Shown: in pieces, positions 57,179 to 64,000 of the stretch | Position numbering within the stretch: position 1 is the stretch's first letter | Layout: each line of letters starts with the position of its first letter | Assembly (NCBI RefSeq): GCF_025847235.1 | Contig: NZ_JAOZEW010000001.1 | Location: forward strand, 310,001 to 374,000 | From: Flavobacterium shii | GTDB taxonomy: Bacteria > Bacteroidota > Bacteroidia > Flavobacteriales > Flavobacteriaceae | Direction: 5' to 3' | DNA: 64,000 nt | Position numbers and translations under genes: made by a program | Notes under the pieces: generated by a model | What the model was told of the DNA's origin: nothing | The model's input: only the letters and a program-made list of their open reading frames with translations | Database searches by the model: none

Positions 57179-57868
57179 ATGAAAACAAAGAGAAAGATCT
57201 TGGTGTGCCTGCTTTGCCTATTGCTGGCAAGTACACCTGCGAGACCTGCACAAACCGTTGCAGCCCTGCCCATTATCGGTGCGGTAAAGGCAGCCATCAA
57301 AAAAGCAATTAAGGCAATTGACCTTCGGATTCAGCGCTTACAGAACAAAACAATCTGGTTTCAGAATGCACAGAAGAAAATAGAAAATATCCTATCTAAA
57401 CTGAAACTGGAGGAGATTTCCGATTGGACACAAAAACAAAAAGAACTTTACAAGGATTATTATGAGGAACTGGCAAAAGTCAAATCCATTATTACCTATT
57501 ACCAACGTATCAAAGACATTAGTGAAAAGCAGGTTCGGTTGGTTGAGGAATACGAAAGAGCCTGGAACTTGTTTCAAAAGGATGCACATTTTAATACGAA
57601 TGAACTAGATTATATGCAAAGGGTTTATTCCGGAATATTAAATGAAAGTCTAAAAAATATCGATCAAATATTTTTAGTCCTTGATTCTTTTACCACCCAA
57701 ATGAGTGATGCCAAAAGACTGGAAATTATAAATAGCGCTGCGGATCAGATTGATGCCAATTATGATGACTTGACCCTCTTCAACAGACAGAACATATTGC
57801 TCAGTCTTCAAAGGGCCAAAACACAGCATGATGTCAATTCGCTCAAGAAATTTTACGGGATTCCGTAA
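57179..57868 (+). CDS. traI: Conjugation protein TraI (DUF4141), first of three paralogues
   Basis: About 229 residues from the ATG at 57179; an earlier ATG at 57158 lies inside traG. Signal peptide to about residue 25 (LVCLLCLLLASTPARPAQ), then helices with coiled-coil character. The C-terminus has the block SLQRAKTQHDVNSLKKFYG shared with the two following proteins. A VirB5-like periplasmic component or pilus-tip protein is likely. Part of the tightly packed tra operon. Confidence 0.8.
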   Translation: MKTKRKILVCLLCLLLASTPARPAQTVAALPIIGAVKAAIKKAIKAIDLRIQRLQNKTIWFQNAQKKIENILSKLKLEEISDWTQKQKELYKDYYEELAKVKSIITYYQRIKDISEKQVRLVEEYERAWNLFQKDAHFNTNELDYMQRVYSGILNESLKNIDQIFLVLDSFTTQMSDAKRLEIINSAADQIDANYDDLTLFNRQNILLSLQRAKTQHDVNSLKKFYGIP

Positions 57869-57883
57869 TAAAACAAGAAAGAA

Positions 57884-58513
57884 ATGAAAAAAATATTTTT
57901 AGTGCTGCTTTTTGCAGCATTTACAACAGGAAACTTATATGCGCAGGCTGGCCAACAGAAAGTATTGTTGCAACAAATTGCGGCTCTTAAAATGTATATA
58001 GGCTATGCACAAAAAGGGTATGCTGTAGCAAAAAAGGGATTAAATGCCATAGGCGATTTCAAACGAGGAGAACTTAACCTTCATGCTGATTATTTTACTT
58101 CGTTGGCTCATGTTAATCCAAAAATAAAAAAGCACACAAAAGTTGCAGAAATTATAGCACTTCAGGTAAAGATCATGAAAAGTTATAATCGGATTTATCA
58201 GCAAGTCAAACAGGATGATTTGTTTCATGGCGATGAAGTGGATTATATCAGGCGAGTATTTGAACGCCTTATTGAAAACTGTGATGACAATATGGATGAG
58301 CTCCTAACAATTGTAACAGAAGGACAGCTTGAAATGAAAGATGACGAGCGTATAAAACGTATTGATTTTATCTACCAAAATATGTTGGAGAATGCTACTT
58401 TTTGTGAAGGATTTAGTAATCAAACCAAATTGTTGACACTATCAAGGGCAAAAGAATTAAATGATGTAAAAACCAGCCGCTCGTTAAGTGGTTTTAAAAC
58501 TGTCTTACCATGA
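57884..58513 (+). CDS. TraI-like conjugation protein, second paralogue
   Basis: A 209-residue exported protein (signal peptide to YAQAG), 15 bp after traI. It shares with its neighbours the block DYIRRVFERLIENCDDNMDE and the C-terminal LSRAKELNDVK. Helical, coiled-coil-like. Probably a paralogue specialised for another position in the transfer apparatus. Confidence 0.75.
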   Translation: MKKIFLVLLFAAFTTGNLYAQAGQQKVLLQQIAALKMYIGYAQKGYAVAKKGLNAIGDFKRGELNLHADYFTSLAHVNPKIKKHTKVAEIIALQVKIMKSYNRIYQQVKQDDLFHGDEVDYIRRVFERLIENCDDNMDELLTIVTEGQLEMKDDERIKRIDFIYQNMLENATFCEGFSNQTKLLTLSRAKELNDVKTSRSLSGFKTVLP

Positions 58514-59145
58514 GAAAGCTACTAATTATAGGAATTGTATCTGTTCTTTTTTTACTGCCTTTTCGGGTTACTGCCCAAATGCAGGAAATACAGCAGCTGG
58601 CTTTAAATATAGAAAAACTAGCACAGTTCAGACAGATCCTAAAGGATATGAAAAAAGGCTACGAGATGCTTACTGGCGGTTATAATACGGTGAAAGATCT
58701 ATCTCAGGGGAATTTCAGCCTTCATGAAACATTTCTTGATGCTCTGATGCAAGTTAGCCCTACGGTGAGGAACTACAGGCGCATTGGAGACATTATCAAT
58801 TATCAGGTTATTTTGGTAAAGGAATATAAGATAGCATTTGATCGCTTCAGAAGCAACGGGAATTTCAATCCTGAGGAGATTGCCTACCTAGAAAAAGTCT
58901 ATGCAAATCTGTTTAAACAAAGTCTTAGGAATATTGATGAACTCACCACAGTGATTACTGCTAATAAAATGCGCATGTCAGATGATGAGCGATTAGCATC
59001 TATTGATAAAATTTATGCGGATATGCAGGACAAATTATTGTTCTTAAGAAACTTCAACAATACTACTTCTGTTCTGGTCATACAGCGAGCAAAGGAACAC
59101 AATGATGTAAATGCAATGCGTCGCATTTACAAAGCCAATAACTAA
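58510..59145 (+). CDS. TraI-like conjugation protein, third paralogue
   Basis: A 211-residue exported protein whose ATG overlaps the stop of the previous gene by 4 bp (ATGA). Signal peptide to RVTAQ. Shared blocks are AYLEKVYANLFKQSLRNIDE, RMSDDERLASID and the C-terminal IQRAKEHNDVNAMRRIY. Same helical build as the two genes before it. Confidence 0.75.
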   Translation: MRKLLIIGIVSVLFLLPFRVTAQMQEIQQLALNIEKLAQFRQILKDMKKGYEMLTGGYNTVKDLSQGNFSLHETFLDALMQVSPTVRNYRRIGDIINYQVILVKEYKIAFDRFRSNGNFNPEEIAYLEKVYANLFKQSLRNIDELTTVITANKMRMSDDERLASIDKIYADMQDKLLFLRNFNNTTSVLVIQRAKEHNDVNAMRRIYKANN

Positions 59146-59158
59146 AAAACTACTTATT

Positions 59159-60355
59159 ATGATAAAGATAAATAAGGGGGCATTACTTGCCATCCTAGGG
59201 TTGGCGTTACCTTTTACGAGTCACGCACAAGGAATGGCAGATGACTTGAATAGCCTTCATAGCGTACTCGAGCAGTTGTACGATGAGATGATGCCTTTAT
59301 GCAATAATCTGTTGGGAGTTGGTCAGGGTCTTGCTGGGTTTGGAGCTATCTGGTATATCGCTTCCAGAGTTTGGAGGCACATAGCCAGTGCAGAACCGAT
59401 AGACTTCTACCCACTGTTCCGTCCGTTTGTGATTGGATTTTGCATCATGATTTTTCCTTCGGTATTGTACATGATTAATGGTGTCATGAAACCTACTGTA
59501 ACTGCAACTGCCGCAATGGTGGAAGGATCGAACAAAGCCATTGAACGATTGCTTAAAGAAAAAGAAGAAGTACTCAAAGGAACGGATCCGTGGAAAATGT
59601 ATGTGGGGGCAACCGGAAGTGGGGATCAGGATAAGTGGCACCGATATACCCATGCTGGTGCAGACCCGAACGACCAGGGAATGCTTACTGGTATTGGAAA
59701 TGATATCAAGTTTGCCATGAGTAAAGTCTCTTATAATTTTCGAAATTCTGTAAAAGAATGGATGAGCGAGGTATTACGAGTTTTATTTGAAGCTGCTTCG
59801 CTTTGCATCGATACATTACGAACCTTTCAATTAGTGGTGCTTTCTATTTTAGGCCCGCTGGTGTTTGGGATTGCTGTTTTTGACGGTTTCCAGCATACCC
59901 TTACCGTCTGGCTGGCACGCTATATCAATATTTATCTGTGGCTACCTGTTGCTAATATATTCGGCAGTATCATTGGAAAAATTCAGGAAAACATGCTAAA
60001 GCTTGATATTGGTCAAGTCAATGAACAAGGAGACACTTTCTTTAGTAGTACCGACGTAGCTTATTTAGTATTTATGATTATAGGAATCATTGGATATTTC
60101 ACTGTCCCTTCTGTCGCTAATTATATTGTTCATGCCGGTGGCGGTGGGGCACTGGGGCAAAAAGCAACCAGCATTTTCAGTAACTCGGCAAATTCAGTCG
60201 TCAATACTGCATCTCAAGGAGCTGGTATGGCAGCAGACGCAATGGGCAATGCCGCAGGACGTATGTATCAAAGTATGTCCGGTTCTGCTAGTTCATCTCC
60301 TTACTTTAAAGATAAGGACAGTTATATGGGTGATAAGTTAAAAGGCAATTCATAA
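59159..60355 (+). CDS. traJ: Conjugation protein TraJ (VirB6-like)
   Basis: About 398 residues from the ATG at 59159; a frame extension to 59111 overlaps the previous gene and has no signal sequence. Signal peptide (LAILGLALPFTSHAQG), then five or six spans (AGFGAIWYIASRVWR, FVIGFCIMIFPSVLYMING, LVVLSILGPLVFGIAVFDGF, VFMIIGIIGYF). It forms the inner-membrane platform of the channel. The Ser/Ala-rich C-terminus is unstructured. Confidence 0.9.
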   Translation: MIKINKGALLAILGLALPFTSHAQGMADDLNSLHSVLEQLYDEMMPLCNNLLGVGQGLAGFGAIWYIASRVWRHIASAEPIDFYPLFRPFVIGFCIMIFPSVLYMINGVMKPTVTATAAMVEGSNKAIERLLKEKEEVLKGTDPWKMYVGATGSGDQDKWHRYTHAGADPNDQGMLTGIGNDIKFAMSKVSYNFRNSVKEWMSEVLRVLFEAASLCIDTLRTFQLVVLSILGPLVFGIAVFDGFQHTLTVWLARYINIYLWLPVANIFGSIIGKIQENMLKLDIGQVNEQGDTFFSSTDVAYLVFMIIGIIGYFTVPSVANYIVHAGGGGALGQKATSIFSNSANSVVNTASQGAGMAADAMGNAAGRMYQSMSGSASSSPYFKDKDSYMGDKLKGNS

Positions 60356-60374
60356 CCCAAAAAATAGAAATATC

Positions 60375-60995
60375 ATGTTTAGCAAAATGAAAAATATAGA
60401 TACGGCTTTTCGCCATGTGCGTGGCTTTACTATGTTGGTAATTGGTGGATGCATCATAATCTGTTGCTTTTCTCTTTATAAGAGTTTTAGCCTGGTATCG
60501 CAAATGCAGAACAAAGTATACATACTGGCTAATGGAAAAGCGCTTGAAGCCTATGCTTCGGACAGAAAGGATAATATACCTATCGAGGCACGGGATCATG
60601 TAAAGACATTTCACCAATTCTTCTTCACCCTCGATCCTGATGATAAAGTAATCAAAAGTAATGTTACCAAGGCACTTTATCTGGCCGACGAAAGTGCCAA
60701 GCGAATCTATGACGATCTAAAAGAAAACGGCTATTACTCCGGTATCATATCTGGGAACGTTAGCCAGACGATAAAGATTGATAGTGTGACTATTGACATC
60801 AATAATTATCCGTATGCGTTTCGATGTTATGCTACACAAAACATTATACGAACAACCAGTATTGCTTATCGAAACCTGATAACAGAAGGTAATCTTCGCA
60901 ATGTATCGCGAAGCGACAACAACCCACACGGTTTTTTAATAGAGCGATGGAACACTATTGAAAATAGAGATTTAAGTACGGAAAACAGAAAATAA
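60375..60995 (+). CDS. traK: Conjugation protein TraK (VirB8-like)
   Basis: A 206-residue protein with one N-terminal span (about 18-38, FTMLVIGGCIIICCFSLYK) and a periplasmic domain (FFFTLDPDDKVIKSNVTKAL, GFLIERWNTIENRDL). These are the TraK hallmarks of Bacteroidetes elements. It bridges inner-membrane and core complexes. Confidence 0.92.
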   Translation: MFSKMKNIDTAFRHVRGFTMLVIGGCIIICCFSLYKSFSLVSQMQNKVYILANGKALEAYASDRKDNIPIEARDHVKTFHQFFFTLDPDDKVIKSNVTKALYLADESAKRIYDDLKENGYYSGIISGNVSQTIKIDSVTIDINNYPYAFRCYATQNIIRTTSIAYRNLITEGNLRNVSRSDNNPHGFLIERWNTIENRDLSTENRK

Positions 60996-61008
60996 TAGAC
61001 TACTGATT

Positions 61009-61503
61009 ATGAAATTCACTTTTAAAAGAAATAGCAAAAAAAGTCATGCTGTCCAGACTATTAGAAGTAGTCTGTGGCAACGATTTGATGAAGCAAATCT
61101 GAGGTTACAACATAAGTGTGCCAATTGGTTGGAGCGTAAAACGTCGCATTTTTCACAGCTGACCTGGATTACAATCCTCTTTTGTTTTACAATCCTTACC
61201 GGTGCTTGTAGCATTTACCTGATTGTAAAGAGTATCACAGGTGATGCAACTCGACACATCTCCATAACACCAATTATCAAACCAACAAATGCGGTACCAT
61301 TCGAGTATGAAACGGTGAAGCTAAATCCGGTAATAAGTACAACCGAATTTGAAAATATTATTCTCTTCCGCAGGCACATGGATAGTCTGGAACGCAGTCC
61401 AACAGGAAAAAAAACCTATGACAGTATAGTCAGATTTCGTCCTGGACTATTGGACAGTCTCAAACTGGTAGAGTATTATTATGAATCTCAATTAAAAAAA
61501 TAA
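61009..61503 (+). CDS. Membrane protein in the TraL position
   Basis: A 164-residue protein with one span (about 55-77, ITILFCFTILTGACSIYLIV), a basic N-terminal cytoplasmic part and a periplasmic C-terminus. It sits between traK and traM, where TraL (DUF3989) lies in related elements, but it is longer than usual. Assignment is by position and topology. Confidence 0.65.
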   Translation: MKFTFKRNSKKSHAVQTIRSSLWQRFDEANLRLQHKCANWLERKTSHFSQLTWITILFCFTILTGACSIYLIVKSITGDATRHISITPIIKPTNAVPFEYETVKLNPVISTTEFENIILFRRHMDSLERSPTGKKTYDSIVRFRPGLLDSLKLVEYYYESQLKK

Positions 61504-61507
61504 TATC

Positions 61508-62803
61508 ATGGAACAACAAACAAAATCACTAAAAGTAATGAAACAGCGTAAAATGTTATTGGTATTGCCTTTACTAGTGCTGCCCTTTATAACTACTATG
61601 TTTTGGGCATTGGGTGGAGGAAAAATGGATGCCGCTAATTTAGCTACTCCAGAGCAAAAAGGTTTTAATATAAAACTTCCTAATGCCAATCTTAAAGAAG
61701 GTCTTCCATTAGACAAAATGAATTATTACGATCAGGCTGCTCTTGACTCTGCAAAACTTGACGAACTCATAAAAAAAGATCCCAACTATTTGAGTCAGTC
61801 TTTTCCAATTGATTCTACTCTGGATGGTAATGAGTCCAACGACAAAAAAGGGCGAACTGGTTTGAACACATCAGTGTCCCATGATCCAAACGAAGAAAAA
61901 ATACATAAGAAGTTGGAAGCATTACAAAAAGCAATCAATGCACCCGTTACGACTCCAGTGCAAAATAGGGATTTCAACAGGTATGCAAAATCAAGTGAAC
62001 CTTCAATGCATTCCAGTGATGTAGACCGATTAGAGCAAATGATGCAATCCATGAATAGCCAAACCAGCGATCAGGATCCCGAAATGCAACAGCTCGGCGG
62101 AATGCTCGAAAGCATACTAGATATACAGCATCCCGACAGGGTTCAGCAAAAATTAAGGAAAGCTTCAGAACAACAGCGGGGTCAGGTATTTGCGATTGCC
62201 ACTAAAACCAAAGAAGATAACATTTCTTCATTGCAAAACACCCCAGCAAAAACGGCAACTTTCGGAGGACAATCTAAACACAATGGATTTTATTCCTTTG
62301 ATCAAGCCGAAACTATTGATTACATACAAAATGCAGTCGAAGCGGTCATTCACCAAACACAGACGATTGTCAATGGTGCTACAATTAAATTGCGTCTTGT
62401 CAATGATATTTTCATCAATGGTATACAAATACCAAAAGATAACTTCCTTTTTGGCACCGCATCTTTAAAAGGAGAAAGACTGGCAATTAAGATCAATAGT
62501 ATTAGGTATAACAACTCGCTTTTCCCAGTTGATTTAGCAGTTTACGACATGGATGGACTCTCTGGAATTTATATACCTGGAGCAATTAATCGCGATGTTG
62601 CAAAGGCATCCGCTGATCGCTCCATGCAAACCCTTGGTGTTACCTCACTTGACGATTCATGGGGATCTCAAGCTGCTGGTGCTGGTATTGAAGCTGCCAA
62701 AAGTCTTCTCAGTAAAAAAGTAAAACTAATCAAAGTAGTTGTAAAGTCTGGTTATCAGGTATTACTTCGTGATGAAAAACAGAAACAAAAAGATTCCAAT
62801 TAA
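61508..62803 (+). CDS. traM: Conjugation protein TraM (VirB10-like)
   Basis: A 431-residue protein. One span (about 16-35, LLVLPLLVLPFITTMFWALG), a long disordered, Gln/Ser-rich periplasmic stretch and a C-terminal domain (VNGATIKLRLVNDIFINGIQIPKDNFLFGTAS-type segment, LDDSWGSQAAGAGIEAAK) of the TraM family. It spans the envelope as part of the core complex. It starts 4 bp after the preceding gene. Confidence 0.9.
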   Translation: MEQQTKSLKVMKQRKMLLVLPLLVLPFITTMFWALGGGKMDAANLATPEQKGFNIKLPNANLKEGLPLDKMNYYDQAALDSAKLDELIKKDPNYLSQSFPIDSTLDGNESNDKKGRTGLNTSVSHDPNEEKIHKKLEALQKAINAPVTTPVQNRDFNRYAKSSEPSMHSSDVDRLEQMMQSMNSQTSDQDPEMQQLGGMLESILDIQHPDRVQQKLRKASEQQRGQVFAIATKTKEDNISSLQNTPAKTATFGGQSKHNGFYSFDQAETIDYIQNAVEAVIHQTQTIVNGATIKLRLVNDIFINGIQIPKDNFLFGTASLKGERLAIKINSIRYNNSLFPVDLAVYDMDGLSGIYIPGAINRDVAKASADRSMQTLGVTSLDDSWGSQAAGAGIEAAKSLLSKKVKLIKVVVKSGYQVLLRDEKQKQKDSN

Positions 62804-62820
62804 AAACTAAAATTAGCATT

Positions 62821-63666
62821 ATGAAAAACTTCAATCTATGGATGATGGGATATGTATTACTTATTACCATCAGTGCATTTGCACAACAATCAACTAAAAA
62901 TCGTCTTTCGAAAATAGAGGCTGATTCTTTACTGATAGCCTATTCTAAAACAACCAACATCGTATTTCCTTTTGCCATTAAGAGTGTAGACAAGGGAAGC
63001 CAGGACATACTGGTACAAAAAGCAAAAGGACTTGAGAACATTCTTCAGATCAAGGCTGCTCAAAAAGGTTTTTTCCAAACAAACCTTACAGTGGTTACTG
63101 CCGACGGAAAACTCTATTCTTTCATATTAAATTATGATGAGCAGTCACCACAATTGAATCTCACTTTAAATAAAAGTAAACCCAAAGAACAAGAAATTTA
63201 CTTTTCTGAAGAGAATATCAATGATCAGGATGTTGAAGAATATTCCAAACTAGCTTATTATGATAAGAAAAAAGTATACGGTGAAAGAGAAAGTAAATAT
63301 GACATCGCATTTGCACTCAATGGAATTTTTATTCGCGATGATGTCATGTATTACAGGATAAATGTAACGAACACCTCTAAAATCAATTACGACATTGATC
63401 AGCTTCGTTTCTATATTCGAGATACTAAAAAAGTCAAGAGAACTGCCTCGCAGGAGATCGAAATTACACCACTTTATGTTCTCAACAATGAACCCAAAAT
63501 AGAGGGAGAAGCGGAAAATACCTTTGTATTTGCGCTACCAAAATTCACAATTCCAGAGAAAAAATACCTTGCCATACAGCTCATGGAAAAAAACGGTGGC
63601 AGGCATTTGGAACTTAAGGTGAAAAACACAAAGCTGGTCAAGGTAACTGTATTGCCAAAATTATAA
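62821..63666 (+). CDS. traN: Conjugation protein TraN (VirB9-like)
   Basis: A 281-residue protein with a signal peptide (ending ISAFAQQ). It has TTNIVFPFAIKSVDKGSQD near the N-terminus and strand-rich C-terminal blocks (VMYYRINVTNTSKINYDIDQ split here as two short motifs, FVFALPKFTIPEKKYLA), which are typical of TraN. It forms the periplasmic/outer part of the core complex with TraM. It follows traM by 17 bp. Confidence 0.92.
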   Translation: MKNFNLWMMGYVLLITISAFAQQSTKNRLSKIEADSLLIAYSKTTNIVFPFAIKSVDKGSQDILVQKAKGLENILQIKAAQKGFFQTNLTVVTADGKLYSFILNYDEQSPQLNLTLNKSKPKEQEIYFSEENINDQDVEEYSKLAYYDKKKVYGERESKYDIAFALNGIFIRDDVMYYRINVTNTSKINYDIDQLRFYIRDTKKVKRTASQEIEITPLYVLNNEPKIEGEAENTFVFALPKFTIPEKKYLAIQLMEKNGGRHLELKVKNTKLVKVTVLPKL

Positions 63667-63693
63667 ACTATTAATCATTTAAAGAAAGTAATC

Positions 63694-64000
63694 ATGAACG
63701 AGAAAAATTTTGAATACTTAAAAGACCAAGTTAAGTACACCGGTTTCGGTGAAGGATTGGAAAGCGAGTTGAAGGAAAATATGCAAAAGGAAGAACCAAA
63801 TTTCACTTTAAATTATACGGCGAAATATGGTGATGATACAGCGCAGGCTACATTAAATTTCAAGAAGTCAACTGAAAGTGATATATATTTCTTTAACTCT
63901 TATAAAGTGGAACTGCACAAAGATGATTCAAAAGAGGCTTTGGAACAAACTTTTTATATCAATAAAGCGAGTAACATCACTATGAAAGAAGCCTACAATC
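63694..64000 (+). CDS. Tra-operon protein of unknown function (partial, runs off the window)
   Basis: An open frame from the ATG at 63694 to the window end, 102 codons with no stop. It begins MNEKNFEYLKDQVKYTGFG and continues with a strand-rich stretch (FTLNYTAKYGDDTAQATLNF). Such N-termini occur in cytoplasmic proteins encoded behind TraN in Bacteroidetes elements. The rest and the function lie outside the window. Confidence 0.7.
   Translation, partial: MNEKNFEYLKDQVKYTGFGEGLESELKENMQKEEPNFTLNYTAKYGDDTAQATLNFKKSTESDIYFFNSYKVELHKDDSKEALEQTFYINKASNITMKEAYN

Noticed and set aside
1..64000. CRISPR array, tRNA or rRNA gene, insertion sequence or integrase
   Set aside because: I looked for regularly spaced repeats, cloverleaf-like sequences, DDE or serine/tyrosine recombinase motifs and found none.

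Overview
This is low-GC DNA from a member of the Bacteroidota, most likely Flavobacteriia or a close relative. The evidence is a type IX secretion (T9SS) C-terminal sorting domain, a SusC/SusD pair, TAnnTTTG-type -7 promoter elements, a short histone H1-like gene of the flavobacterial kind, and conjugation genes of the Bacteroidetes TraE-to-TraN type. Much of the window is an integrative and conjugative element (ICE) or similar conjugative element. No integrase, att site or tRNA gene is visible, so neither boundary can be placed.

Layout. 0-2.1 kb: the end of an HlyD-type exporter subunit and a T9SS-exported GloVer-repeat protein. 2.4-9.0 kb: a damage-inducible mutagenesis cassette. A Y-family polymerase, a second DNA polymerase III alpha subunit and an exonuclease/GIY-YIG fusion form one operon, divergent from a LexA-like self-cleaving repressor; two matching operators lie in the shared promoter. 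9.0-12.4 kb: three leftward genes that look defence-related (single-HKD PLD nuclease, PD-(D/E)XK-like protein, class III cyclase-like protein). 12.6-16.3 kb: mobC, mobB and mobA with a probable oriT hairpin upstream. 17-27 kb: a small element protein, a MauE/DoxX-type membrane protein with a DUF6520 peptide, and an S9 peptidase/SusD/SusC operon. 27.2-33.8 kb: a 116-bp nested palindrome, an XRE regulator under a perfect palindrome, a GIY-YIG-like protein, a Hachiman defence system (HamA/HamB) and two downstream genes of unknown function. 33.9-41.6 kb: an H1-like gene and an orphan PAAR/LysM/OmpA effector module with a probable JAB-type toxin and immunity gene. 41.7-47.1 kb: AraC-type and RteC-like regulators and lipoproteins with repeated operator-like sites. 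47.2-64 kb: the transfer operon (TraE, a giant N6-methylase/helicase, TraF, TraG ATPase, three TraI-like paralogues, TraJ, TraK, a TraL-position protein, TraM, TraN and a further gene running off the end).

How it fits together. The MobABC relaxosome and coupling protein would process DNA at oriT and feed it to the Tra channel encoded 30 kb away. The cargo between them carries nutrient uptake, antiphage defence and interbacterial antagonism. The most interesting undescribed points are: a two-copy family of PD-(D/E)XK-like proteins, one beside the PLD/cyclase genes and one directly behind Hachiman; the self-regulated mutasome; the PAAR-JAB effector; the structured leader and decamer repeats before the tra operon; and the 116-bp folded palindrome. 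All functional statements come from reading the sequence; no database search was run.
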